A stretch of 42,931 bases of DNA, taken from the NCBI RefSeq assembly GCF_004684085.1, contig NZ_SRHZ01000052.1:1-42931 (forward strand), in the 5' to 3' direction. The DNA is from Stenotrophomonas maltophilia. GTDB taxonomy: Bacteria; Pseudomonadota; Gammaproteobacteria; Xanthomonadales; Xanthomonadaceae. The notes below the pieces were generated by a model, which searched no databases, was not told the origin of the DNA, and saw only the letters and a program-made list of their open reading frames with translations. Numbering within the stretch: the stretch's first letter is position 1; each line of letters starts with the position of its first letter. The position numbers and the translations under genes are program-made. Of the stretch, positions 1 to 6,781 are shown piece after piece.

Positions 1-24
1 TTCGATCCGGCCATGCTGAGGGTG

Positions 25-53
25 GGTCAAGCCTGCTTCCAGCAGGCTTGACC
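25..53 (-). terminator. Strong hairpin downstream of the S9 peptidase gene
   Basis: A perfect 13-bp inverted repeat with a 3-nt loop (arms ggtcaagcctgct and agcaggcttgacc) lies about 20 bp past the stop codon of the minus-strand peptidase gene. No U-rich run follows on the minus strand, so it is not a textbook intrinsic terminator. It may stabilise the 3' end or act as a REP-like element. Confidence 0.5.
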
Positions 54-73
54 GCGAACATAGGATCTCGACT

Positions 74-2536
74 CTACTTGGCGTTCTTCACGTAGGTGTC
101 GAACCAGTTCAGCATTTCCGACACCAGCTGTTCGTTCGATTCCAGCGCGGTGTACCAGTGCGGTTCGTTCGGCAGCATCACCAGGCGGGTGGTACCGCCA
201 TTGCCGCGGATCGCCTGGTACAGCTTGCGGGACTGGAACGGCTCGGTACCCGGGTTGGCGTCATCCTCGCCGTGGACCAGCAGCAGCGGCAGCTTGATCT
301 TGTCGGCATAGAAGAATGGCGAGGCTTTCAGATACACCTCCTGCGCCTGCCACACCGAGCGACGCTCGTTCTGGAAGCCGAACGGAGTAAAGGTCTTGTT
401 GTACGAACCGCTGGTCGCCACACCGGCCTTGAACAGCTTGGTATGCGCGATCAGGTTGGCGGTCATCAGGCCGCCGTGGCTGTGACCGGTCACACCAATG
501 CGGTTGCGGTCGACCACGCCCATGTCCACGGCCTTGTCTACCGCCGCCTTGGCGTCGGCTTCCAGCTGCTCCAGATAGGTGTCGTAGGCGTTCTTGGGGT
601 CACCCACGATCGGGAACGAGGCGTTGTCGATGATCGCGTAGCCGGCCAGCAGCATCAGGCGGTACGGCTGCAGGCGGGTGAAGGTCTGCTGCGAGCCGGA
701 CACCTGGCCCGCCTGTGCGGCATTGGCGAAATCGGCCGGGTACGCGTACAGGATCGCCGGCACACGCTGGCCTTCCTTGTAGCCCGGCGGCGTGTACAGC
801 GTGAACGACAGGTCCACGCCGTCGGCACGCTTGTAGGTCACCAGCTGCTTCTTGATCTGGCGCACTTCCGGGGTCGGGTCGACCAGTTTGGTCAGCGCGG
901 TCGCGGCGGACGCGAACTGCGCCTCGCCGGTCTTCGCGTCAGCGACCGCGTCGCCCTGCTGACGGATGAAGGCATTCGGCGGATCGATCACGGACTGATG
1001 CCAGGTCAGGTAGCGGCCCGGCGTGTTGCTGAAACCGAGGAACTGTTCGTAGGCGTCGGCACTGCTGCGGAACAGTCGCTCGCTCTTCAGCGTGCCCAGA
1101 TCCAGGCGGTCCAGGAACGGACGATCGCCCTGCGGCGAGGCGCCACGGCCGCTGAGGAATACATGATTGCCCTCACGGCGAACGACCTGCGCGCCATTCG
1201 GCAGGCGGGTGAACACCAGGTTGCCAGGGTTGCCGTACAGCTCATCGCTGGACATGTCCCACAGCAGGCGGCCTTCCTTCTTCGGCTGGTCCACATCGAC
1301 GATGCGGGTCTGCATCCAGTGGCGGTTCTCGTCGTTCTCGTACTGGAACGTCACCGCCGGATCGGCGGTCCACGCAAACCCTTCAAAGCGCTGCGCAGTG
1401 CGAGTGATTTCGGTCGGCTTGCCGTTGAACGGTGCCTTCAGCATCAGCACGCGGTCGCGATGCGGAACGTTGACCTTCCAGTCGCCCTTGTCCAGGGCTT
1501 CGGCATAGACCAGAGTGGCCGGATCGGTGGCACGCCAGTCGAAACCGCGCGGACCTTCCGGTACGCCATGCACCGGCACGCGGTCGGCCAAAGGCAGGCT
1601 GGCGATCGGCGTGCTGCGGCCATTGCTCACGTCCAGTACTGCCACGTCATTGGCGAAGCGCTGGTAGGTCACCGCATGCGAGTACGGCGCCTTGATCGAT
1701 TCGGTCAGCACGTGCACACCATCGGGCGCGGCGCTGACGTCGTTGAACAGCGCCGGCTGCCCGACCGGACGCACGCTGTTGGCGGCGGTATCGACCACGG
1801 CCAGCTGCGACGCACCGTAATAGGCGAACAGCTTCTCGTCATGCACGCTGGTCAGTGTGTCGCGGGCTTCATAGGTGCTGCTCTCGCCACTGCTGCCCAG
1901 CGACTCCTGTGCATCCGGACCGGTCGGCACGCCACCATTGGACGGCGCCGGGCCCTGATTGGCCGGCACCATCTTCACCAGCAGGTTCTGGCTGCCGCCC
2001 AGCCATTGCACGGTGTAGCCGAAGATCGGGTTCAGCTGCACGTTCGGCACCTGCTTCACCTGACCGGTGGCGGCATCGCCCACCCAGAGCTGCACGCTGG
2101 TATCGACCGCATTCTGGAAGGCGAAGTGGCTGCCATCGGCCGACCACAGCGCGCCGGTGGCGCAGCCCTGCGGCAGGTTGACCTTGGTCTCCTTGCCGCT
2201 ACCGATGTCGACCAGGGTGAAGTCGGCCACGCAGGCCGGAATGCCGTAGCCACCGGGGGTGTCATGGCGACTGCGGTTCTTCGGCTCCAGGCGCACGCCA
2301 GCCAGCTTCAGGTACGGCTGGGCGACGCGGCTGATCGACGGGTAGGTCTGCGCGGTGGTCAGCAGCAGGCGCTGGCCGCCCGGGGCCACGTTCGGTGCCG
2401 GCGGCGGCGGTGCCTTCAGCACCTTGAGCAGGTGTTCCGGCGGCTTTGCGTAATCGGCAAGCGCCGGGCCAGCGGCCAGCAGGCCGACGGTGGCAACGGC
2501 AACGGCCGCCGCCAGAGAGGTTCGACGAAGCAGCAT
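74..2536 (-). CDS. Secreted S9-family (prolyl oligopeptidase-type) serine peptidase
   Basis: The 820-residue protein begins with a signal peptide (MLLRRTSLAAAVAV, hydrophobic to about residue 25, cleavage near GPALA-DY), so it should act in the periplasm or outside the cell. Residues about 40-560 form a beta-propeller-like region. The C-terminal third is an alpha/beta hydrolase with the nucleophile motif GHSHGG (Ser about 686), an acid in VHGEDDANPG (Asp about 759) and His in NEPHW (about 793). The order and the proline/alanine-rich start resemble the S9D glutamyl-endopeptidase-like branch; substrate specificity is inferred only. The start was set at the ATG after AGGGGATAAGG because it opens the signal peptide; a start 14 codons upstream would bury it. 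It stands alone, with a hairpin after the stop. Confidence 0.88.
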   Translation of the reverse strand: MLLRRTSLAAAVAVATVGLLAAGPALADYAKPPEHLLKVLKAPPPPAPNVAPGGQRLLLTTAQTYPSISRVAQPYLKLAGVRLEPKNRSRHDTPGGYGIPACVADFTLVDIGSGKETKVNLPQGCATGALWSADGSHFAFQNAVDTSVQLWVGDAATGQVKQVPNVQLNPIFGYTVQWLGGSQNLLVKMVPANQGPAPSNGGVPTGPDAQESLGSSGESSTYEARDTLTSVHDEKLFAYYGASQLAVVDTAANSVRPVGQPALFNDVSAAPDGVHVLTESIKAPYSHAVTYQRFANDVAVLDVSNGRSTPIASLPLADRVPVHGVPEGPRGFDWRATDPATLVYAEALDKGDWKVNVPHRDRVLMLKAPFNGKPTEITRTAQRFEGFAWTADPAVTFQYENDENRHWMQTRIVDVDQPKKEGRLLWDMSSDELYGNPGNLVFTRLPNGAQVVRREGNHVFLSGRGASPQGDRPFLDRLDLGTLKSERLFRSSADAYEQFLGFSNTPGRYLTWHQSVIDPPNAFIRQQGDAVADAKTGEAQFASAATALTKLVDPTPEVRQIKKQLVTYKRADGVDLSFTLYTPPGYKEGQRVPAILYAYPADFANAAQAGQVSGSQQTFTRLQPYRLMLLAGYAIIDNASFPIVGDPKNAYDTYLEQLEADAKAAVDKAVDMGVVDRNRIGVTGHSHGGLMTANLIAHTKLFKAGVATSGSYNKTFTPFGFQNERRSVWQAQEVYLKASPFFYADKIKLPLLLVHGEDDANPGTEPFQSRKLYQAIRGNGGTTRLVMLPNEPHWYTALESNEQLVSEMLNWFDTYVKNAK

Positions 2537-2686
2537 CCTTATCCCCTGGGGTGTGAATGGGTACCCGGCATCGGGCATGGACCCGAATCTAGCACCGCAA
2601 GGGTTGTGGTGAATGGGCCGGAAGGACTAGTGACCGGATGGGGCAAAGTGCCGTGCTGGTGGGTGCCTGCGAATCCGATGCCCCCC

Positions 2687-2709
2687 TGCCAGGCATGGCC
2701 TGGCACTAC
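2687..2709 (-). repeat. SMAG palindrome overlapping a stop codon
   Basis: On the minus strand it reads GTAG followed by the arms TGCCAGGC and GCCTGGCA around a short loop, the layout of SMAG repeats. Its GTAG tetranucleotide (2706-2709) supplies the TAG stop of the hypothetical gene ending at 2706. Confidence 0.8.
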
Positions 2710-3035
2710 TGCTGGGCGTGCAGGTCCCACGCGGTGAGGTAATCCGGGTCGACCACGATCATGCCGCTGTTGCTCATCCGGTACTCGCCCGGCTGGGCCG
2801 GGAGGTACTGGTCGAGCATCGGCGGCAGGTAGCGCTCGTGGCCGTCATTCTCGTCTGCCAGCACCACGCCTTCGTCGGCACTGATGCGCAGCACCGTTCC
2901 CGCGTACTGCTCCAGCCCCTGCACCTGGCCGTCGCCGCCGTAGCGGGTTACCCCGACCAGCACCAGTTTGCCGATCATTTCCTCGATCTTGGCGTCGTCC
3001 AGGGCCGGCAGCATTCTTTCGTATTGGTCGCTCAT
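2706..3035 (-). CDS. Conserved hypothetical protein, 109 aa
   Basis: A soluble, acidic protein with no signal peptide or membrane segment. The start is supported by a strong GGAGGT ribosome-binding site 6 nt before the ATG. The sequence alternates short strands (KLVLVGVTRYGGDG, YAGTVLRIS, GVVLADE) and then has YLPPML, PGEYRMSNSG and VVDPDYLTAWD, suggesting a small beta-rich barrel. The run from LPPML through PGEY to VVDPDY resembles a widespread family of unnamed small bacterial proteins, but I cannot give it a function. It lies 168 bp upstream of the S9 peptidase on the same strand, and its stop codon is embedded in a SMAG repeat. Confidence 0.7.
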   Translation of the reverse strand: MSDQYERMLPALDDAKIEEMIGKLVLVGVTRYGGDGQVQGLEQYAGTVLRISADEGVVLADENDGHERYLPPMLDQYLPAQPGEYRMSNSGMIVVDPDYLTAWDLHAQQ

Positions 3036-3493
3036 CGGTGCACCTCCAAAGCCTGCGGATCATCATGGACCTGCCAGCCTCCGCGCTGCGAAGGCCATCG
3101 GCGACGCAGGGGCAACCTGGCGGGCATAGGTCTGTTTTGCAGGACCGGCACAAGCATGCCGGGGCCGCATCGGGTGAACAGTGGCAGGTACTGTGGGTGG
3201 CGGCCATCCGTGCCGGCAGTGTGGCCGTATCAGACCAGGGTCAACACCACGCGTTGCATTGCATGCAGGGTAAAGCGTGACAGCTGCGCAGTTGTTGCAT
3301 GACGGCCTCCTGTTGAAGGTCACACGCGAAGTTGAAGCGCCATGGACCTGATGCTGACATCGCGCGCGGAATGGTCAAGTGAAGACTGTGCACTCGTTCA
3401 CCTTTTATATCGTATTCGGGTGCGTCTACCGTGCTTAACCTCTGCTTCACCCAGCTGCTTCTAGGGTCAGCGTTCGATCTGCAAGGAACGCAC
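3036..3493. other. 458-bp intergenic region with possible small Cys-rich ORFs
   Basis: No conventional gene is convincing here. On the minus strand there is a 19-codon ORF with a strong Shine-Dalgarno (see 3241-3300). After its stop, in the same frame, a Cys-rich stretch is encoded (3106-3186). On the plus strand, an AT-rich patch around 3402-3418 (cttttatatcgtattc) is the best candidate for the promoter of the downstream lipoprotein/effector pair, but I could not place clear -35 and -10 boxes. Confidence 0.4.
3241..3300 (-). CDS. Possible 19-aa Cys-rich small ORF
   Basis: An ATG 5 nt after a perfect AGGAGG Shine-Dalgarno opens a 19-codon frame, MQQLRSCHALPCMQCNAWC, with four cysteines. Such a strong ribosome-binding site is unusual in a random intergenic stretch. 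Against it: the peptide is very short, codon use is not the GC3-rich pattern of the neighbours, and no family is recognised. It could be a leader peptide for the minus-strand hypothetical gene about 200 bp downstream, or chance. Confidence 0.25.
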   Translation of the reverse strand: MQQLRSCHALPCMQCNAWC

Positions 3494-4111
3494 ATGCCCC
3501 GGTACGCATTCATACGACCGTGGACCATCGCACTGTCTGTGGCCACGCTCTGCGCCTGCGCACATGCCGCTGACCGCACGCCGACTTCTCAAGGAACCGA
3601 CGCCATGACCCCATCTGCATCCGAGACCTCTCCGCCCTCGCCACTCAATGCCGAGCAGTTGCTGCTGCGCCTGCTGGACCTGATCAAGGCCACGGCCGCC
3701 ACCCGCGACTTGACCGCCGAACGCGTGTCTGCGGCAATGCAGGCGCCGGCGCAGACCTTCGGCCCCGGGCACTTCGGCTACGGCGGCACGCTGACGCCGG
3801 AATGGGGCTATGGGCTGGAAGTGAAGCGGGCCGGCACTGCCGATGCGCGGCTGGATCTGAACTTCATGGACACCAGCAGCGAGCGCAAGGCCTCTGCTGC
3901 GCCGATCTGCCAGGTCGACTTCAACCACTTCGCTTCGGCACTGGATGCCGCCGGCTTCAAGCGCGAGACGGTGCGCGGAGAACACGGCCGAGTGATCTAC
4001 GACCGCTTCGATCGACCGCAGCTGAGCATCAAGGTCGACACGATGCCCGAGAACCCCAACGCCATCGGCGACGCCACGCATGCCTGCGTGCGTCTTGTGA
4101 CCGTGCAGTAA
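3494..4111 (+). CDS. Putative periplasmic/lipoprotein immunity protein of a T4SS effector
   Basis: The 205-residue product starts MPRYAFIRPWTIALSVATLCACAHA, a signal peptide with a possible lipobox LCAC (Cys22 as the lipidated residue) or an alternative AHA-AD cleavage. I chose this ATG because it follows AAGGAAC and opens the signal sequence; a start 21 codons upstream is possible but less likely. The mature part has no recognised domain and contains two cysteines (APICQVDF and THACVRL) that could pair. It ends 12 bp before a gene with a XVIPCD secretion domain. In Xanthomonadales, T4SS effectors (X-Tfe) are commonly encoded just downstream of a cognate exported, often lipidated, immunity protein (X-Tfi). 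The immunity role is therefore inferred from the signal and the position, not from homology. Confidence 0.65.
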   Translation: MPRYAFIRPWTIALSVATLCACAHAADRTPTSQGTDAMTPSASETSPPSPLNAEQLLLRLLDLIKATAATRDLTAERVSAAMQAPAQTFGPGHFGYGGTLTPEWGYGLEVKRAGTADARLDLNFMDTSSERKASAAPICQVDFNHFASALDAAGFKRETVRGEHGRVIYDRFDRPQLSIKVDTMPENPNAIGDATHACVRLVTVQ

Positions 4112-4123
4112 GGGTAGCCATCA

Positions 4124-5548
4124 ATGAAGACCCTTTCGGCAGAAACGGAACGCCTGCTGGGCGAGTTCGCCGGCAAGACTGACGTCACCAGCGACCAGGT
4201 CGACAACCTGCGCAGCGTCATCGCGGGTTCGCCCGTGCTGGCAAAGCAGGTGGACGCCGCCATCGCGGCAGGCCACCTGCAGCACTTCGAACTACAGCCG
4301 GCTGCGACCAGCGCCGGCGGCACCTATCTTGGCGATACAAAAACGATCGCGCTACCTGCCTCGTCGCTGTCCACGCCCGCGCCGCCGGCCAAACTGGATC
4401 CAACGGACCTGACCTTTGTACTGGGCCACGAAATCCAGCACGGCTTCAACCACGCAGCGACCGAACGTGCAGAGGAGCAGTTCGAAGACGATCTGCTGGA
4501 CATTGCAGGGCGCACTACCGGCCGCGACTACACCGATGCGATCGGCACCCTGCTGGCCGCCAACCGACGCGATGAAGCCTCGGCCAATATCGAAGGCTGG
4601 AACGCGCTGGTCAGCCGAATGCAGACCACCAAACCGGAGGCGACGCTGCAGGATCTCTACGATGCCAACCCACGCTCGAAACAATTCGTGCGCCTGCAGC
4701 CCGGCCCGCCGATCACCTATGCGGCCCATCCGGACCTGAAGCTCAATGACGATCTGAGCATGACCGCCACGGCGGCCAACATCGAAGGCATGGGCAAGCA
4801 CTATTACGACGAGGGCGTGAGCTCACGGCTGGGCCATCACGGCAATTCGGACTACCAGAACTACTACGGCGCCTATGCCGTCAGTCGTGCCTGCGGGTAC
4901 GAAGCAGCCAACCCGTCACCCGATGGCATCAGCCGGATGGAAATCAACATGACGAAGCTCGGCCTGCACGAGAGCCTGCTGGAGCAGAACGGTCTGGACC
5001 TGGGCGATGACACTCCGGCGCGACAGCCCTACTTCGATACCAGTACTTCACCGTCGACGCTGCATTACTTCGACCACACCGAAGGCACGCATACGCATGT
5101 GCCCATCACCGCACCACACACGGCGGCGGGTGATGGCGCACCGACGCCCCTTGCAGAAGGGAAAGACCGTTCCCTGCATGAGCAGATCCGCGGCAAGGTG
5201 GCAGAGCTGGATGCTGCCAACGGGCGTAGTTTCGATGCGTCCAGCGAGCGCCTGAGCGCCAGCCTGCTGGTGCTGGCCCGTCAAAACGGGCTGGACCGGG
5301 TCGACCACGTGGTGCTGAGCCGCCAGACCGATGGTGCGGGCGCTGCGCAGAACATCTTCGTGGTGAAGGGGCCATTGGATGATCCGGCCTCGCTGCGCGC
5401 CTCATCGCCCATTGCCGAGGCCGCACAACGCCCCGTGCAGGAAAGCCTGGACACACTGGCCGTGGTCAACCGGCAGGCCGACCCGGCCTCGCAGGAGCAG
5501 ACCCGCGCGCAGGTGCAGGAACAGCAACGCGGTGCGCTGGCGCACTGA
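4124..5548 (+). CDS. Putative X-T4SS antibacterial effector: HExxH metallopeptidase-like N-terminus with XVIPCD tail
   Basis: The 474-residue protein has no signal peptide. Residues 102-106 are HEIQH, a zincin HExxH motif preceded by the hydrophobic LTFVLG; Glu151 or Glu157 in the following helix (RRDEASANIEGW) could be the third metal ligand. Residues 340-474 match the XVIPCD pattern: IRGKVAELDAANGR, SERLSASLLVLAR, NGLDRVDHVVLS and NIFVVKGPLDDP, then a Gln-rich end (QEQTRAQVQEQQR). XVIPCD is the signal that sends effectors to the Xanthomonadales killing T4SS through VirD4. The apparatus itself is not in the window. The gene follows a lipoprotein-like immunity candidate by 12 bp, with AAGGG upstream of its ATG. 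A periplasmic target in the victim is likely if the immunity protein is exported. The catalytic family and substrate are unknown. Confidence 0.8.
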   Translation: MKTLSAETERLLGEFAGKTDVTSDQVDNLRSVIAGSPVLAKQVDAAIAAGHLQHFELQPAATSAGGTYLGDTKTIALPASSLSTPAPPAKLDPTDLTFVLGHEIQHGFNHAATERAEEQFEDDLLDIAGRTTGRDYTDAIGTLLAANRRDEASANIEGWNALVSRMQTTKPEATLQDLYDANPRSKQFVRLQPGPPITYAAHPDLKLNDDLSMTATAANIEGMGKHYYDEGVSSRLGHHGNSDYQNYYGAYAVSRACGYEAANPSPDGISRMEINMTKLGLHESLLEQNGLDLGDDTPARQPYFDTSTSPSTLHYFDHTEGTHTHVPITAPHTAAGDGAPTPLAEGKDRSLHEQIRGKVAELDAANGRSFDASSERLSASLLVLARQNGLDRVDHVVLSRQTDGAGAAQNIFVVKGPLDDPASLRASSPIAEAAQRPVQESLDTLAVVNRQADPASQEQTRAQVQEQQRGALAH

Positions 5549-5566
5549 CGGTGAACGACATGGAGC

Positions 5567-5585
5567 CGCCGGGGCGCACCCGGCG
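5567..5585 (+). terminator. Short GC-rich hairpin after the effector gene
   Basis: A 7-bp inverted repeat (cgccggg and cccggcg around a 5-nt loop) lies between the effector stop and the HipA-like gene. It has no U-tract and could be a weak terminator or a degenerate REP. Confidence 0.3.
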
Positions 5586-5618
5586 CTCCCTTGGTGGCAC
5601 CCACGCTAGAATGCGCGC

Positions 5619-6395
5619 ATGCGCACCGTACATGCCCTCCGCTACATCACCCCCTTGCGGGAAGGTGGCTCCCTGCCCGCCGTGGTCGAGACCGACGACG
5701 ACGGCATGGCCGTGCTGAAGTTCCGCGGTGCCGGCCAGGGGCCCAAGGCCCTGATCGCCGAGCTGATCGCGGGCGAAATGGCGCGCACGCTCGGACTGCC
5801 GATTCCGGAGATCCTGTTCGTGGAACTGGACCGCGAGTTCGCCCGCACCGAGCCGGACCCCGAGATCCAGGAACTGATCCGCGCCAGCGAAGGCCTGAAC
5901 CTGGGCCTGGACTACCTGCCCGGCGCGATCAACTACGACCCGGCGGCCATGCCGGTGGATGCCGACCTGGCTTCGCGCATCGTCTGGTTCGATGCATTCA
6001 CCAGCAATGTCGATCGCACCACGCGCAACCCCAACCTGATGGTGTGGCACCGCAAGCTGTACCTGATCGACCACGGCGCAGCGATGTACTTCCACCACGA
6101 CTGGGCCAACGCCGGGGATGCCTGCGAGAAGCCGTTCGTGCTGATCCGCGACCACGTGCTGCTGTCATTCGCCAGCCGCATTGCCGACGTGGATGCCGAG
6201 CTGGCGGCACGCCTGACCGATGCTGAGATCGAGCGGATCGTCGGCCTGGTGCCGGACAGCTGGCTGGTCAACGAGCCGGCGTTCGACAGCCCGCAGGCTT
6301 ACCGCCAGGGCTACATCAACTATCTCAAGCACCGCCTGAAAGTGCGTGCTGTGTTCGTGCAGGAGGCCCTCCGTGCCCACGCTGCACACGTATGA
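5619..6395 (+). CDS. HipA-like kinase-fold protein
   Basis: The 258-residue protein matches the HipA-like kinase family usually found next to DUF3037 genes. An ATP-binding N-lobe is suggested by MAVLKFRGAGQGPKALIAEL (about residues 29-48) and the helix ELIAGEMARTLGLPIPE. The catalytic-loop equivalent is FDAFTSNVDRTTRNPN (about 126-141), with the Asp and Asn expected in this fold, and LIDHG serves as the DFG-like metal site. No HipB-like antitoxin DNA-binding gene is adjacent, so this is not a classical hipBA module. The next gene starts 23 bp inside its end, so the two are translationally coupled. The substrate is unknown. Confidence 0.82.
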   Translation: MRTVHALRYITPLREGGSLPAVVETDDDGMAVLKFRGAGQGPKALIAELIAGEMARTLGLPIPEILFVELDREFARTEPDPEIQELIRASEGLNLGLDYLPGAINYDPAAMPVDADLASRIVWFDAFTSNVDRTTRNPNLMVWHRKLYLIDHGAAMYFHHDWANAGDACEKPFVLIRDHVLLSFASRIADVDAELAARLTDAEIERIVGLVPDSWLVNEPAFDSPQAYRQGYINYLKHRLKVRAVFVQEALRAHAAHV

Positions 6396-6765
6396 CTACG
6401 CGGTCATCCGCGTGGTACCGCGGGTGGAACGCGAGGAGTTCATCAACGTCGGGGTGATCGTCTCCTGTCCTGGCGCGCGTCACCTGGAGGCGGCCATCGA
6501 GATCGATCCTGCGCGCCTGCGGGCCTTCGCGCCGGCGCTGGACCAGGAAGCGCTGCAGCCGTGGCTGGATGCGATCGTGGCCATCTGCCGTGGCGACGCC
6601 AGCGCCGGACCGATCGCACAGCTGCCCGCGCGCGCGCGCTTCCATTTCCTCACTGCCAAGCGCAGCTCGGTCGTGCAGATGTCGAGCACGCATGTGGGCC
6701 GCACGGCCGACCCGGCAGGGGTGGTGGAACACTTGATGACGAGGATGGTGCGGGTGCCGGAATGA
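6373..6765 (+). CDS. DUF3037 domain protein
   Basis: The 130-residue protein contains the DUF3037 pattern: YDYAVIRVVPRVEREEFINVG near the start, then VIVSC, a helical middle, and a closing helix ending LMTRMV. The start was set at GTG 6373 because AGGAGG lies 6 nt upstream and the DUF3037 domain starts a few residues later; an upstream in-frame start at 6346 has no comparable site. It overlaps the HipA-like kinase gene by 23 bp, and kinase/DUF3037 pairs recur in bacteria, so the two products probably act together. The molecular role is unknown. It converges with the serine hydrolase gene, leaving only 16 bp between stops. Confidence 0.8.
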   Translation: MPTLHTYDYAVIRVVPRVEREEFINVGVIVSCPGARHLEAAIEIDPARLRAFAPALDQEALQPWLDAIVAICRGDASAGPIAQLPARARFHFLTAKRSSVVQMSSTHVGRTADPAGVVEHLMTRMVRVPE

Positions 6766-6781
6766 CCGGCACCTGCCGCAG

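Noticed and set aside
158..2737. An 859-codon open frame on the plus strand
   Set aside because: It is antisense to the S9 peptidase gene, whose signal peptide and catalytic triad are clear.
3106..3300. UGA read-through (selenocysteine) joining the two Cys-rich frames
   Set aside because: No hairpin expected of a selenocysteine insertion element is evident after the TGA, no selenocysteine machinery is in view, and the frame fusion may be chance.
5619..6765. Classical hipBA toxin-antitoxin module
   Set aside because: No HipB-type helix-turn-helix gene is present; the partner is a DUF3037 protein.
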